Assembly: GCF_031454185.1 (NCBI RefSeq)
Contig: NZ_JAVDQI010000010.1
Coordinates: 26,132-90,131, forward strand
Source: Methanococcoides alaskense
Lineage (GTDB): Archaea; Halobacteriota; Methanosarcinia; Methanosarcinales; Methanosarcinaceae
Direction of reading: 5' to 3'
Length of the DNA stretch: 64,000 bases
Positions 50,075 through 59,416 of the stretch are shown in pieces (the stretch's first letter is position 1; each line of letters begins with the position of its first letter). Both the position numbers and the translations under genes were made by a program. The notes beneath the pieces are model-generated. The model searched no databases and was not told where the DNA came from. It saw nothing but the letters and a program-made list of their open reading frames with translations.

Positions 50075-51211
50075 TCACTCATCGCCAACTTTCTTTGAAG
50101 ACCTGCTTCGATAAACAAAATATCCCGCAACTGCAAGCACTATTACCACACCTGCACCAATTATCACAAACATATTGGGACCATCACCATTTGCAGATGC
50201 CGGAAGTACATCGGTCTTGATCTTCACCGTATCCGAGATCTGGTCATGTCCATCGATATCCTCATACTTGACCTCACTGTTCAAAGCGTAAGCCTTTGGA
50301 ACTGCAAGATCATCGACCTTGAGCTTGAAAACTGCAACTGTGCTCTCACCGGATCCAAGTGTACCTAAAAATGCCTGATCATCAGTAGTACTGAACGGAT
50401 CAGCCGCACTTATCCTTACAGTAGCATCCTTTGCTGGAAGGTCACCTACATTCTCATAAGTAACATAGATCATACTTTCCGAATCAGGATATAGTTCACC
50501 CGTAACATTGGTCACCTCGAACCTTGCCTCATCCTTCACATATATGTCAAAGGTCGTGTTCTGTGTGCCCATATCATACCAGAGTCCAACCTCCATATTT
50601 GTAATACCAAGGTCAGTTTCATTGTCACCATTTATCTGGACATTCTTCTGGTATCCATAATAGAGATCAAGGCGCATGGGGTAGCCGCCTGCCTCTGTAT
50701 TATCCGAGATCTCGATGTTAAAGCTGACAGGCGACTCGGTCATCTGCCCTGATACAAGAGTACCTGCTTCCTGAGGACCGGATTTAACTTTAACAGCAGG
50801 ATCCAGAGGTGTCAGGACAGCAACAATACCGATAGCTGTTGTTCGCTGGGCTTCATAGGACATTTCAGTGTTCTGCAACTTCTGTTCCAGCTGAGTAAGG
50901 TAGAAGTCATCTTCCTCGGACCTGAAACCTGTGATCAGACCTTTGTTCATTAGATCGAGGTTCAGTGTGACAGTATCACCACGTTCGAACTCATTGTCGC
51001 CGAGGAGAGTCGCTGTCACATCGGGACCACCATATACTGTATAATAGTTCTCATCAAAATTGAAGAAATCAGGTAGTTCCGCATTAGCTGCCGTGAACTC
51101 ACCATTCGATGGCAGTGTAGACGCTGCATGTACTGGTGCTATAAAAAGCAACAATACAGCAAGTGAAGCCATAATTGGCAAAGCGTATCTGGAATCTGTC
51201 ATTTTAAACAT
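50075..51211 (-). CDS. COG1361 S-layer-like exported protein (second copy)
   Basis: A 378-aa exported protein. Signal peptide 1-29 (ending VHAAS), long beta-rich extracellular part with an Ig/CARDB-like segment (EARFEVTNVTGELYPDSESMIYVTYENVGDLPAKDATVRISA), and a C-terminal membrane helix (MFVIIGAGVVIVLAVAGYFVY) with basic tail. It is a paralog of the next gene. COG1361 proteins often accompany RND transporters in methanogens and may form an external part of the export complex. Confidence 0.82.
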   Translation of the reverse strand: MFKMTDSRYALPIMASLAVLLLFIAPVHAASTLPSNGEFTAANAELPDFFNFDENYYTVYGGPDVTATLLGDNEFERGDTVTLNLDLMNKGLITGFRSEEDDFYLTQLEQKLQNTEMSYEAQRTTAIGIVAVLTPLDPAVKVKSGPQEAGTLVSGQMTESPVSFNIEISDNTEAGGYPMRLDLYYGYQKNVQINGDNETDLGITNMEVGLWYDMGTQNTTFDIYVKDEARFEVTNVTGELYPDSESMIYVTYENVGDLPAKDATVRISAADPFSTTDDQAFLGTLGSGESTVAVFKLKVDDLAVPKAYALNSEVKYEDIDGHDQISDTVKIKTDVLPASANGDGPNMFVIIGAGVVIVLAVAGYFVYRSRSSKKVGDE

Positions 51212-51253
51212 AATTAGTCCTCTTGATATTGTAAATTAGATAATTTCAAAACA

Positions 51254-52360
51254 TTACTTAGCTTTTTTAGCCTTCCTCAAAGTATTGTATCCCATGTAAG
51301 CTACCATCAGGAGAATTCCTGCAATTGCCAACGTAGTGATGCTTATACCTGCATCCCTTGACTTGAGCGGGACCTCAACAATAATGTTATCCGAGAACTG
51401 CAGATCTCCGTCCTCATCACGATACTTGATCTCACTGTCAATTCCATAATCCTTCTCCACCGCAGAGATATCTGCAGCAAGGTCGAATGATGCGGTCTTG
51501 CTCTCACCCGGTGCAATATTACCCAGGTTCACAGCTGACTTGTCGGAACTCAACGGTTTCATCACAACTATCCTGGCAAAAGCATCAGATGCTTCGATCT
51601 CACCTACATTTGTGTAGGTCACATTGATGACACCTGACTGCCCGGATGTAAGTTCACCTTCCACATCGGATACTACGAACTTTGCTGCCGGTTCGACGAT
51701 CACCGGGATCTGAAGGGTCGTGTTCCTTGTCTTATAGAATGTTGTATGATCAAGGTCAGGCAGACCAAGTCTGACAATACTTCCATCAGTCATCTCAACC
51801 TCACTCTGGAACTCATAACTGACAGGAAGTAAGAGCATATAAGTGCCAGCAGGTGCGTTATCGGAGATGGTGATGGCAAAGGACATCGGGTCATCCGGCA
51901 ATACTCCCGGGTACAGACTCTCGAGTGTCTGGATACTTGTGATCGGATCGACCTCTATATAATCTGTGGTCGAGACCATCTCAGTCTTTAAACCAAAAGC
52001 AGTGGTCCTCAATAACTCATATTCGAGCTCTTTCAGGGACTTTGCATGATCTCCATTTTCCGTATCAACATAGGTCTTGGCCTTAAACCCATACAGTACA
52101 CCCCTGTTTGAAAGGACAACGCGTACCTGTGCAGTCTCGCCCCTCTCGAACTCAGTGTCCCCAATAACGGAAACATAGAGATCAGGTTCACCGTAGGCAT
52201 CATAATAATTGGTTGAGAACTCATAGGTCGGCTGTACGAACTCTTTTGCTCCTGCTACAGGAGATGCAGTAACCGCGAACAATGTCGCGGTCAGCAGGAC
52301 AGCCACTATGACCACTGAATTCACATATCTGTTCTTTTGTTTGTTTTTACAGTTCATCAA
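51254..52360 (-). CDS. COG1361 S-layer-like exported protein (first copy)
   Basis: A 368-aa protein with a signal peptide (about 1-38), a beta-rich outer part (AKFVVSDVEGELTSGQSGVINVTYTNVGEIEASDAFARIVV) and a C-terminal membrane helix (ISITTLAIAGILLMVAYMGY). Its ATG overlaps the stop of the RND gene by 4 bp, so it is coupled to the exporter. It is a paralog of the gene that follows. Confidence 0.82.
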   Translation of the reverse strand: MMNCKNKQKNRYVNSVVIVAVLLTATLFAVTASPVAGAKEFVQPTYEFSTNYYDAYGEPDLYVSVIGDTEFERGETAQVRVVLSNRGVLYGFKAKTYVDTENGDHAKSLKELEYELLRTTAFGLKTEMVSTTDYIEVDPITSIQTLESLYPGVLPDDPMSFAITISDNAPAGTYMLLLPVSYEFQSEVEMTDGSIVRLGLPDLDHTTFYKTRNTTLQIPVIVEPAAKFVVSDVEGELTSGQSGVINVTYTNVGEIEASDAFARIVVMKPLSSDKSAVNLGNIAPGESKTASFDLAADISAVEKDYGIDSEIKYRDEDGDLQFSDNIIVEVPLKSRDAGISITTLAIAGILLMVAYMGYNTLRKAKKAK

Positions 52361-54741
52361 AAGGCATCAGCCTCCGGGTCAGTGCTATATTTTGCAATTT
52401 CGATCGTTTCTATATTATCTTCGAATGCTTCAGGCATTATTTTTTTTGCATTCCTTTTTTCGCGGAAATTGTCGAGCAACACCATCACAGGTGGGAAGAT
52501 CACAAATGTTGCGAATAAGGCAAGCCCTACATCTATTACAGTGATCATACCGAAGCCGCTGATCATACCGAAATCTGATGCAATCAGTGCAGAAAAACCG
52601 AACAATGTCGTAAGTCCGGAAATGACTATCGCTTTTCCGATCTTTACTCCTGCTTCGGTCATTGCTTCTTCAGGACTGGCACCTTTTTCCTTTTCCTCAA
52701 AATATCTCTCCATCATAAGTACAGCATACTCGGAACCCACACCAAGGATGAGTGCTCCCAGTGTAGCTGTCATTGGATTGTATTCCATACCCAGCAGGTA
52801 CATCAGCCCTCCAGACCACCCAATTACCATGAACATGGTAATAACGGGAACAAGCGCTTTGAGGAGATCGCGGTAGATCAGAAACAGTCCACCAAATACC
52901 AGCCCCAATCCCAGGTATGTCATAAAGATACGTCCGGACGTAAGGGCTCCGATAACTTCTATGAACACAACGTTGCTTCCGGTTATCGTAGCTGTCATTC
53001 CGGGAGGAGGGGACATCCACAGCACATCATCCCTCACAATATCCGTGAGGACTTCAAATCCTTCCATCCCAATACTTCCCATTACGTCACCAACGTTCAG
53101 GTTAAGCAGGAGCATGTTCTCACCGTACATGAAACGGTCTTTTTGCTGACCAGGTATCTGTTCATACAAAGATCTGATCTCAGACTCACTTTCAGGGATT
53201 ATACCGCCATTCATCGACTTAATGACACTGGCCATGCTTTCCGCCCCGATGATATTGTTCCGGCTATCTACTTCATGAGAGCTGAACTCATCCATCCATT
53301 TCAAAGTGTCAGGATCAGCAACATTGTCAGTCTTGATGATAATGTTCAGCTGGTCCTCACCACCTGTAATATCAGAAAGATGGCCTAGTTGGATCAATGC
53401 CGGCAGGTCCTGTGGGACAAAGGTTTGCGTATCTGTCTGAATCCCTACCTGAGTATCAGCCACCAAGCCGCCGGCACAAAGCAGAACAGCAATTGATAGG
53501 ATCATGAAAGGATGTTTTATGGTGAAACGGGTAGTAAGACCCAGCATCCTGTCCAGAATATCCGGCTTGGGTTCTCCAGGACCGGGAGATGATGTCTTTG
53601 ATTTGTTTTTGCCACTCAGGGACAAGTGTCCGAACTTCTTCTTGCGTATAGATTGCATGTTGTCAAGGCCATATATCACAGTCACACCTACGAACAGGGA
53701 AGCAAGGAAACACATCGCAATACCTATGAGAAGCAGTTTCGCAAAATCCTGTATCATAGGTACGCTTGATGTCAAAAGGGAAAAGAATCCCAGTGCTGTT
53801 ATTATAAGTGCGATCAGGACAGCAGGACCGGTGTGCTTGATAGTCTCCACCACTGCCTCTGCCGGTGTCGCACCACGTCCAAGCTCCTCTTCTATACGAT
53901 TATGGAACTGGATGGCATAATCTATACCCAGACCGATCAGTACAGGGAATGCGGCCATTGAGACCATGGTCATTGGAATCCCCAGATAGCCCATGGCACC
54001 AAATGTGTATATTATACCCAGCAGAACAATAGCAAGAGGCATTAACCTCCACCTGACATGACCGAACACAAGATACAGGACAACGATCATCAGGACAACT
54101 GAAAGCCCAAGCAATACACCCATACTTGACATCATGGCATTGTTCATGGAGACCATGAAAGCCGGTTCTCCTGTTACTATTACATTATAGTCAGGAGGGA
54201 ATTCTGCAAAGGTTACAGATGTTTCGACCTCCCTCAGTATCTCCTGTTTCTGGTCATCAGTTAACGAACCTGCAATCTCGACATAAACAAGTGTGTGAGT
54301 ACTGTCAGGCATCAGTTGTTCAGGAACATGATTATCTATCAGAGACTGTAGTTCTGCCTTGTCTTCAGGCAGTGATGCATCACCGGTAAGACCGAAATTA
54401 GCATCTTTAACAACTGTTGCGACACTTTGAACATCCACTACACCGGGCAGCGACGAAGACATATGATCAAGCCGGTCCATCGCCTGCAACAAAGCGGGAT
54501 CATTTACCTGACCGTCCTCTATAATTATAACAATGGCTTCCGTACCGAAGATGTTCATATAAAGGTGATCAAAATCCTGATACAACTGGGAAGTTTTTTC
54601 AACAAATGTATCAGTTCCAGATTCCATAGTAATGTTCTGTGCACCCTGGACAGAGACAAGGACGAGCAATAAAGCTACTAATAGTATAGGGATAGTATTG
54701 TTCTCAATAAAGATTCCCAGTTTTTCGAATAAGTTCTTTAT
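52357..54741 (-). CDS. RND-superfamily (MMPL-like) exporter, apparent AUA/AUC start
   Basis: About 794 aa, 12 membrane helices, with two large outer loops after helices 1 and 7, the standard RND layout. The frame has a TTG at 54669, but the real N-terminus lies earlier: the frame is open upstream and encodes the usual first segment (KNLFEKLGIFIENNTIPILLVALLLVLV). The strong site AAGGAGGT (54749-54756) stands 5 nt before ATC and 8 nt before ATA (54739-54741), with no ATG, GTG or TTG. I place the start at 54741. Substrate unknown; lipids or hydrophobic compounds are usual. Confidence 0.85.
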   Translation of the reverse strand: MKNLFEKLGIFIENNTIPILLVALLLVLVSVQGAQNITMESGTDTFVEKTSQLYQDFDHLYMNIFGTEAIVIIIEDGQVNDPALLQAMDRLDHMSSSLPGVVDVQSVATVVKDANFGLTGDASLPEDKAELQSLIDNHVPEQLMPDSTHTLVYVEIAGSLTDDQKQEILREVETSVTFAEFPPDYNVIVTGEPAFMVSMNNAMMSSMGVLLGLSVVLMIVVLYLVFGHVRWRLMPLAIVLLGIIYTFGAMGYLGIPMTMVSMAAFPVLIGLGIDYAIQFHNRIEEELGRGATPAEAVVETIKHTGPAVLIALIITALGFFSLLTSSVPMIQDFAKLLLIGIAMCFLASLFVGVTVIYGLDNMQSIRKKKFGHLSLSGKNKSKTSSPGPGEPKPDILDRMLGLTTRFTIKHPFMILSIAVLLCAGGLVADTQVGIQTDTQTFVPQDLPALIQLGHLSDITGGEDQLNIIIKTDNVADPDTLKWMDEFSSHEVDSRNNIIGAESMASVIKSMNGGIIPESESEIRSLYEQIPGQQKDRFMYGENMLLLNLNVGDVMGSIGMEGFEVLTDIVRDDVLWMSPPPGMTATITGSNVVFIEVIGALTSGRIFMTYLGLGLVFGGLFLIYRDLLKALVPVITMFMVIGWSGGLMYLLGMEYNPMTATLGALILGVGSEYAVLMMERYFEEKEKGASPEEAMTEAGVKIGKAIVISGLTTLFGFSALIASDFGMISGFGMITVIDVGLALFATFVIFPPVMVLLDNFREKRNAKKIMPEAFEDNIETIEIAKYSTDPEADAF

Positions 54742-54754
54742 GATGACTACCTCC

Positions 54755-55258
54755 TTAATTATTATCCGAACGTTTTTCCCGAGCTATCTTCTCAAGGATC
54801 AAAAGAGCATGTGAGTGCATATGTTTATGGAATTTGATAAGGACCTTCTGTGCATTTAGTGCTTCATCAATATCCTCATCGCTCAGATCGGACATACATT
54901 CTGATGCGACACTGCACATTTTATCGAGCATATATTCAGATCGTTCCAGCCCTTTTTCAGTGAGACCCAATAATGTTTTTCTGCGATCAGACGGATCGTC
55001 ATTTCGATAAACGAGTCCCTCCGCTTCAAGAGAATAGATCAGGCTTGTGGCACTACTCTTCTTGATCTCCAGATATTTTGCAAGATTGGAAGGCATGACC
55101 TCCCCTTCACGTTTTATAAAATGAATAGCCATATTTGCGGTTTTGTTCAAACAAATATCATCTTTTTCAACGAACTGACCGACAAGGTTGCTTTCCATTT
55201 TTCTTTTCAGATAGTCAATTTCAAGATGCAACTCTACCATTTGTTTTTTTTTATCCAC
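54755..55258 (-). CDS. MarR-family regulator of the RND operon
   Basis: A 167-aa protein with a winged helix (about 55-120; GEVMPSNLAKYLEIKKSSATSLIYSLEAEGLVYRNDDPSDRRKTLLGLTEKG). It is the first gene of the operon MarR-RND-COG1361-COG1361. Two tandem palindromes upstream are the likely operators, so it should repress its own operon until an inducer binds. Confidence 0.9.
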   Translation of the reverse strand: MDKKKQMVELHLEIDYLKRKMESNLVGQFVEKDDICLNKTANMAIHFIKREGEVMPSNLAKYLEIKKSSATSLIYSLEAEGLVYRNDDPSDRRKTLLGLTEKGLERSEYMLDKMCSVASECMSDLSDEDIDEALNAQKVLIKFHKHMHSHALLILEKIAREKRSDNN

Positions 55259-55763
55259 AATGCACCTCCGTAATTTTTAAGATCATAACTTGGCCACATA
55301 AGATTCGATAATCGTATAATTCGATAATCGAATGGTTAGATTTTCTAATATTCGCACCAATATATAAAGCTTTTGTTTTGAATGGCTTGTATGAATATTA
55401 AAACAGCTGTGTGTCGATAAATCGCCCTGCATAAAAGAGAGGATTTCCAAGAAAAAAATTAATTGAACACAAGATAGAAAACATGACTTTGAGACACATT
55501 AATAGAATATGGAACAGAAAAATTAATGCTATGAATGAGTTGGAGGAGGAGTGGAATTGGACACACCCCCTCGTTTGGAGTCAGCCCCTACACATAATTT
55601 ATTATATAAAAACATTTTGTCAATTATTATTAAGGATAGATCGAAGAAAATATTCAAATATTGATTTATTTAGAAGAAGAAGCATTTTGGAAGTGGAAAG
55701 GTACTATATATCTACCATGAAAACAGAACATTAGTTATTAAATAAAACTGGGGAGTTGGTCTA
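55259..55763. other. Intergenic region between MarR and MscS genes
   Basis: About 500 bp. The left part holds the MarR operators and a TATA-like AATATATAAAG (about 55359). An 83-codon ORF at 55483-55734 shows no protein-like pattern and is not called. The rest is promoter DNA for MscS. Confidence 0.5.
55303..55333. promoter_or_regulatory. Two tandem MarR operators
   Basis: ATTCGATAATCG is repeated at 55303 and 55319, 16 bp apart. The second is a perfect 15-bp palindrome (ATTCGAT-A-ATCGAAT), the first nearly so. They lie 45-75 bp upstream of the MarR start and near the TATA-like sequence. Confidence 0.65.
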
Positions 55764-56564
55764 ATGTTATCGCAAAATATACCATACATGGAATTGACCT
55801 ATTTTGACCTTTTATCAGCATTGATAGTACTCGTATTAGGAATCATTGTTGCAAAGGTCCTCATAAAAATATTCAAGAACGGATTGCAGAAAACAGATCT
55901 ACCGGAACTTATCGTAGAGTTTCTGTCAAAATTCATCCTTGCACTTCTCTATGTCGCAGTCATCCTTGCAACAGTATCAATGCTTGGATCTGACATTAGC
56001 TCGGTCATTGTCGGACTTTCAGCAGTTATCGGCCTGATTCTTGGTTTTGGAATGCAGGACACATTGACGAATATTGCAGCAGGTGTCTGGATAGCCACAC
56101 TTCGACCTTTTGATAAAGGCGAGTTCTTAATGGTAAGTGGGCATTCAGGAACCGTACATGAAGTAGGTATAATGGCGACCGACCTGCTCACACCTGACAA
56201 CAAGCTCATCACAATACCAAATAAACTGGTGTGGGGAAGCCCCATTGTCAATGCGACAAGAATGCCCACCCGGAGAGTCGATGTTGATGTGGGAGTCAGT
56301 TACGATACCAAACTCGAGGATGCATTAAAGGTTGCCATGGAGCTTATGAAAGATAATTCAATGGTGCTTACAGATCCAACACCAGCTGTTGTAACCACTG
56401 CACTCGCAGATTCATCAGTGAACCTGCAACTTCGCGCATGGACAAATACAGCGAATTACTGGGGCGTCAAAGGTGCATTGACGAACGGCATCCTGAATGC
56501 ATACAAGGAAGCAGACATTGAGATACCATATCCACAACTGGACATCCATATGGACAAACAGTGA
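55764..56564 (+). CDS. mscS: MscS-family mechanosensitive channel
   Basis: A 266-aa protein with three N-terminal membrane helices. The pore helix is GLSAVIGLILGFGMQDTLTNIAAGVWI, followed by the beta domain (PFDKGEFLMVSGHSGTVHEVGIMATDLLTPDNKLITIPNKLVW). It opens when membrane tension rises to release solutes. GGGGAG precedes the ATG. It is monocistronic or first in a group with the CDGSH gene 30 bp later. Confidence 0.92.
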   Translation: MLSQNIPYMELTYFDLLSALIVLVLGIIVAKVLIKIFKNGLQKTDLPELIVEFLSKFILALLYVAVILATVSMLGSDISSVIVGLSAVIGLILGFGMQDTLTNIAAGVWIATLRPFDKGEFLMVSGHSGTVHEVGIMATDLLTPDNKLITIPNKLVWGSPIVNATRMPTRRVDVDVGVSYDTKLEDALKVAMELMKDNSMVLTDPTPAVVTTALADSSVNLQLRAWTNTANYWGVKGALTNGILNAYKEADIEIPYPQLDIHMDKQ

Positions 56565-56594
56565 AATTATTGATATTGAAGGGGGAACTAAGAA

Positions 56595-57230
56595 ATGACA
56601 GACAACAAAACATCCATCCAGCCATCAACGAATGGGCCATACATTGTAAAAGAGCTTAAGGACCTGAATAACTCAAAAGGAGATACATTCGAGCCGCAGC
56701 CCATGGTAGCTCTTTGCCGCTGTGGCCATTCCTCGAACAAACCGTTCTGTGACGGAACACATTTGAAAGTGGGATTCACAGGCGAAAAGGTCGAAGGCAG
56801 ACAACCTGATAAAGTCGATAACTATGTTGGAGAAGGGATCACGATCCATGACAATAGGGGAGTATGTTCCCATCGTGGATACTGCACAGATAATCTGCCA
56901 ACCGTTTTCAGAATGAAAGAAGAACCATGGATCGACCCTAATGGTGCAAGTGTTGAAGACATAATCAGGGTCGTAGAGATGTGTCCATCCGGTGCTCTTA
57001 GTTACACAAAGGACGGAGTCCTGCACAAAGATGTTGACCGAAAACCAGGCATAACTGTCACAAAGGACGGACCCTACGATGCTGTCGGTGGTATCGAGTT
57101 CGATGATCCTGAAGGAAACACTCCCGAATCAAAAGAACATTTCACCCTTTGCAGATGTGGTGCTTCGAAGAACAAGCCGTTCTGTAGCGGAGAACACTGG
57201 CACATTGAATTCAAAGACGAGAAGAACTAA
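56595..57230 (+). CDS. Double CDGSH iron-sulfur protein with a central ferredoxin-like domain
   Basis: A 211-aa protein. CDGSH motif 1 (CRCGHSSNKPFCDGTH, about 41-56) and motif 2 (CRCGASKNKPFCSGEH, about 186-201) each have the three Cys and one His that bind a 2Fe-2S cluster. Between them a Fer4_19-like segment has Cys in GVCSHRGYCTDN and MCPSGAL. Such proteins carry redox-active clusters; the exact partner is not known. The rubredoxin-TPP enzyme starts 26 bp later, so the two may form one electron-transfer unit. Confidence 0.85.
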   Translation: MTDNKTSIQPSTNGPYIVKELKDLNNSKGDTFEPQPMVALCRCGHSSNKPFCDGTHLKVGFTGEKVEGRQPDKVDNYVGEGITIHDNRGVCSHRGYCTDNLPTVFRMKEEPWIDPNGASVEDIIRVVEMCPSGALSYTKDGVLHKDVDRKPGITVTKDGPYDAVGGIEFDDPEGNTPESKEHFTLCRCGASKNKPFCSGEHWHIEFKDEKN

Positions 57231-57255
57231 AATACACTTTCTGTGAGGATATAAC

Positions 57256-59034
57256 ATGGGAAAATATAGATGTTCCGTCTGTAACTGGGTCTATGATGAA
57301 GAAGCGGAAGGGCAGGATTTCGAGTCCCTGCCTGACGACTTCACATGTCCTGTCTGTGGCGCTCCAAAGTCTGCATTTACTTCAGAGGTAGGGGGCAAAG
57401 ATAAGGAAGGTATAAAGACAACTGTTGCAGAGAAGATCATTGAGCAACTGGAGGTCTTTGGCGTAAAGTATGTTTACGGAATACCAGGAGATTCCAATTT
57501 GCCGCTGATAGAAGCCATCCGAAAGAGCGAAAAGATAAAGTTCATCCTTACAAGACATGAGGAAACAGCTGCTTTTATGGCATCAGCTCACGGGAAGATG
57601 ACCGGAGAGCTCGGAGTATGCATGTCCATAGCAGGTCCGGGTTGCACTAACCTGATAACCGGATTGATGGACGCTGCCACTGACAGAAGTCCGGTACTTG
57701 CATTTGCGGGACAGATCCCGGAAGTGTACCTTGGAAGTGAGGCGTTCCAGGAAATAGACCAGATAGAACTGTTCAAACCATTCACGGAATTCGCAGAGAC
57801 CATTGCAAGGGAGAATCAAGCCCTTAAGCTTGTCACAATGGCGACTAAATATGCTTTCAAGAAACCCGGCGTATCAGTATTGAGCACACCAACAGACATA
57901 CTTGCAGAAAAACTTGATGAGAAGGTTTATTCCATCGAAAAAAGAGTATTTTCCAACAAAACATCTCCAAAGGATGCTGACGTTCAAAAGGCTGCAGACC
58001 TTATCAATGAATGTCAGAAGGTCACTCTTTTTGCAGGCTGGGGATCCAGGCACAGTGGAAAGCTGATAAAAGAGCTATCTGGAAAACTGAACGCACCTGT
58101 TGCAACCACATCAAGAGCAAAAGGTGTTGTACACGAAAATGATAGATTTAGCCTTGGAGTACTGGGATCCATCGGTTCGAAACACGCTGCAAAGGCAATA
58201 AAGAACTGCGATCTGATAGTTATAATGGGTTCCGGTTTCAGGCAGGCTAACCTTGTACCTTCGGGAATAAAGATAGTACAGATAGATATCGATCCGACAA
58301 AGCTCGGTAAGACCTTTGACGTTGATGCGGGGATCGTCGGTGATGCGGAACTTGTTCTCCAAAAACTTCTGCCACTTATTGAGAGGAAGAGAGAGAACAC
58401 CGAATTCCTTGAATATATCGACAGAATGAAACAGGAACACCACGAAGAACTTGAAACTGAATCGAACGACCTTTCCATTCCGATAAATTCCGGTTATGTG
58501 ATACAGGCCATAAAACGCCATGCAGACAAAGATGCGATCATCTGTGTCGATGTTGGGGACCATACATACTGGTTCTACAAGAAGTTCATGTGTGAAGGAC
58601 AGAGAACGTTCATGTCCGCAAATATTGCAAGTATGGGATTTGCATTGCCAGCGGCATTGTCAGCAAAACTTGATTATCCGGATAAGCAGGTCATCTGTGT
58701 GACAGGTGATGGTGGCTTTGCAATGTTAATGGGAGATTTCACTACCGCTGTAAGAGAAGGCCTTGGCATTAATGTCATAGTCTTTAACGATGGTAAGCTC
58801 AAGAACATAAAGAAAGAACAGCTACGGGATAATTATCCCGAATACGGTGTGAGTTTCCCGAATCCGGACTTCGCGGAATTTGCTAACTCTGCCGGAGGTG
58901 AAGGTTACAGGATAGAAGACCCGAAAGATCTCGATGCTGCACTTAAAAAAGCATTCTCATCTGAAAAGGCATCGCTTATTGAAGTTGTAGTTGACCCGGA
59001 TAAGATGGCTGCAAGCACAAAAAGGGTAGATTAA
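57256..59034 (+). CDS. Rubredoxin fused to a thiamine-diphosphate enzyme
   Basis: A 592-aa protein. Residues 1-45 are a rubredoxin with two CxxC knuckles (CSVCNWVYDEEAEG, CPVCGAPKSAF). Residues about 55-590 form a POX/acetolactate-synthase-like enzyme: Glu of RHEETAAFMA activates ThDP, and GDGGFAMLMGDFTTAVREGLGINVIVFND binds the cofactor with Mg. The FAD-domain region is present in sequence, but FAD binding cannot be judged. Family relatives are pyruvate oxidase and acetolactate synthase. A fused rubredoxin suggests that electrons from pyruvate or another 2-oxoacid pass to the iron centre. Substrate not determined. Confidence 0.85.
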   Translation: MGKYRCSVCNWVYDEEAEGQDFESLPDDFTCPVCGAPKSAFTSEVGGKDKEGIKTTVAEKIIEQLEVFGVKYVYGIPGDSNLPLIEAIRKSEKIKFILTRHEETAAFMASAHGKMTGELGVCMSIAGPGCTNLITGLMDAATDRSPVLAFAGQIPEVYLGSEAFQEIDQIELFKPFTEFAETIARENQALKLVTMATKYAFKKPGVSVLSTPTDILAEKLDEKVYSIEKRVFSNKTSPKDADVQKAADLINECQKVTLFAGWGSRHSGKLIKELSGKLNAPVATTSRAKGVVHENDRFSLGVLGSIGSKHAAKAIKNCDLIVIMGSGFRQANLVPSGIKIVQIDIDPTKLGKTFDVDAGIVGDAELVLQKLLPLIERKRENTEFLEYIDRMKQEHHEELETESNDLSIPINSGYVIQAIKRHADKDAIICVDVGDHTYWFYKKFMCEGQRTFMSANIASMGFALPAALSAKLDYPDKQVICVTGDGGFAMLMGDFTTAVREGLGINVIVFNDGKLKNIKKEQLRDNYPEYGVSFPNPDFAEFANSAGGEGYRIEDPKDLDAALKKAFSSEKASLIEVVVDPDKMAASTKRVD

Positions 59035-59315
59035 GGGATTAACTCAACCCCATTCCCAAAAGCAAAATGACCCGCAATCTCTTTTGCTGCCTCTTTCGGT
59101 TCAAGATAGGACCAGGCAGCGTCCTTATTTTCTTCCTCGTTGACAACTATATCGAAATAATATGCCAGGCCTTTCCAGGGACATTGGTAACGAGTATCCG
59201 ACTCCCTAAAAAGTTCTTTGTTCACTGACTCAGGTGGAAAATAAAGATTTCCTTCGATCACTTTTACCGAATCACTTTCCGCAAGTAAAACCCCATTCCA
59301 TTTTGCTGTTGCCAT
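59031..59315 (-). CDS. DUF427 protein
   Basis: A 94-aa protein of the DUF427 family: MATAKWNGVLLAESDSVKVIEGNLYFPPESV...YQCPWKGLAYYFDIVVNEEENKDAAWSYLEPK. Function unknown. The start at 59315 is supported by GGAG 8 nt upstream. Its stop overlaps the stop of the convergent TPP gene by 4 bp. Confidence 0.85.
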   Translation of the reverse strand: MATAKWNGVLLAESDSVKVIEGNLYFPPESVNKELFRESDTRYQCPWKGLAYYFDIVVNEEENKDAAWSYLEPKEAAKEIAGHFAFGNGVELIP

Positions 59316-59416
59316 GATAACCACTCCTTAAAAATAGTTGAAGAACATCGCTTATGTCTTTTTCGGTGAACTGTAATTTAATAAAATTGAAAAGGGTCTG
59401 ACAGGAGTATCGAACA

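Noticed and set aside
55483..55734. 83-codon ORF between MarR and MscS
   Set aside because: No ribosome binding site at its start, unusual composition, and it lies in what looks like promoter DNA.
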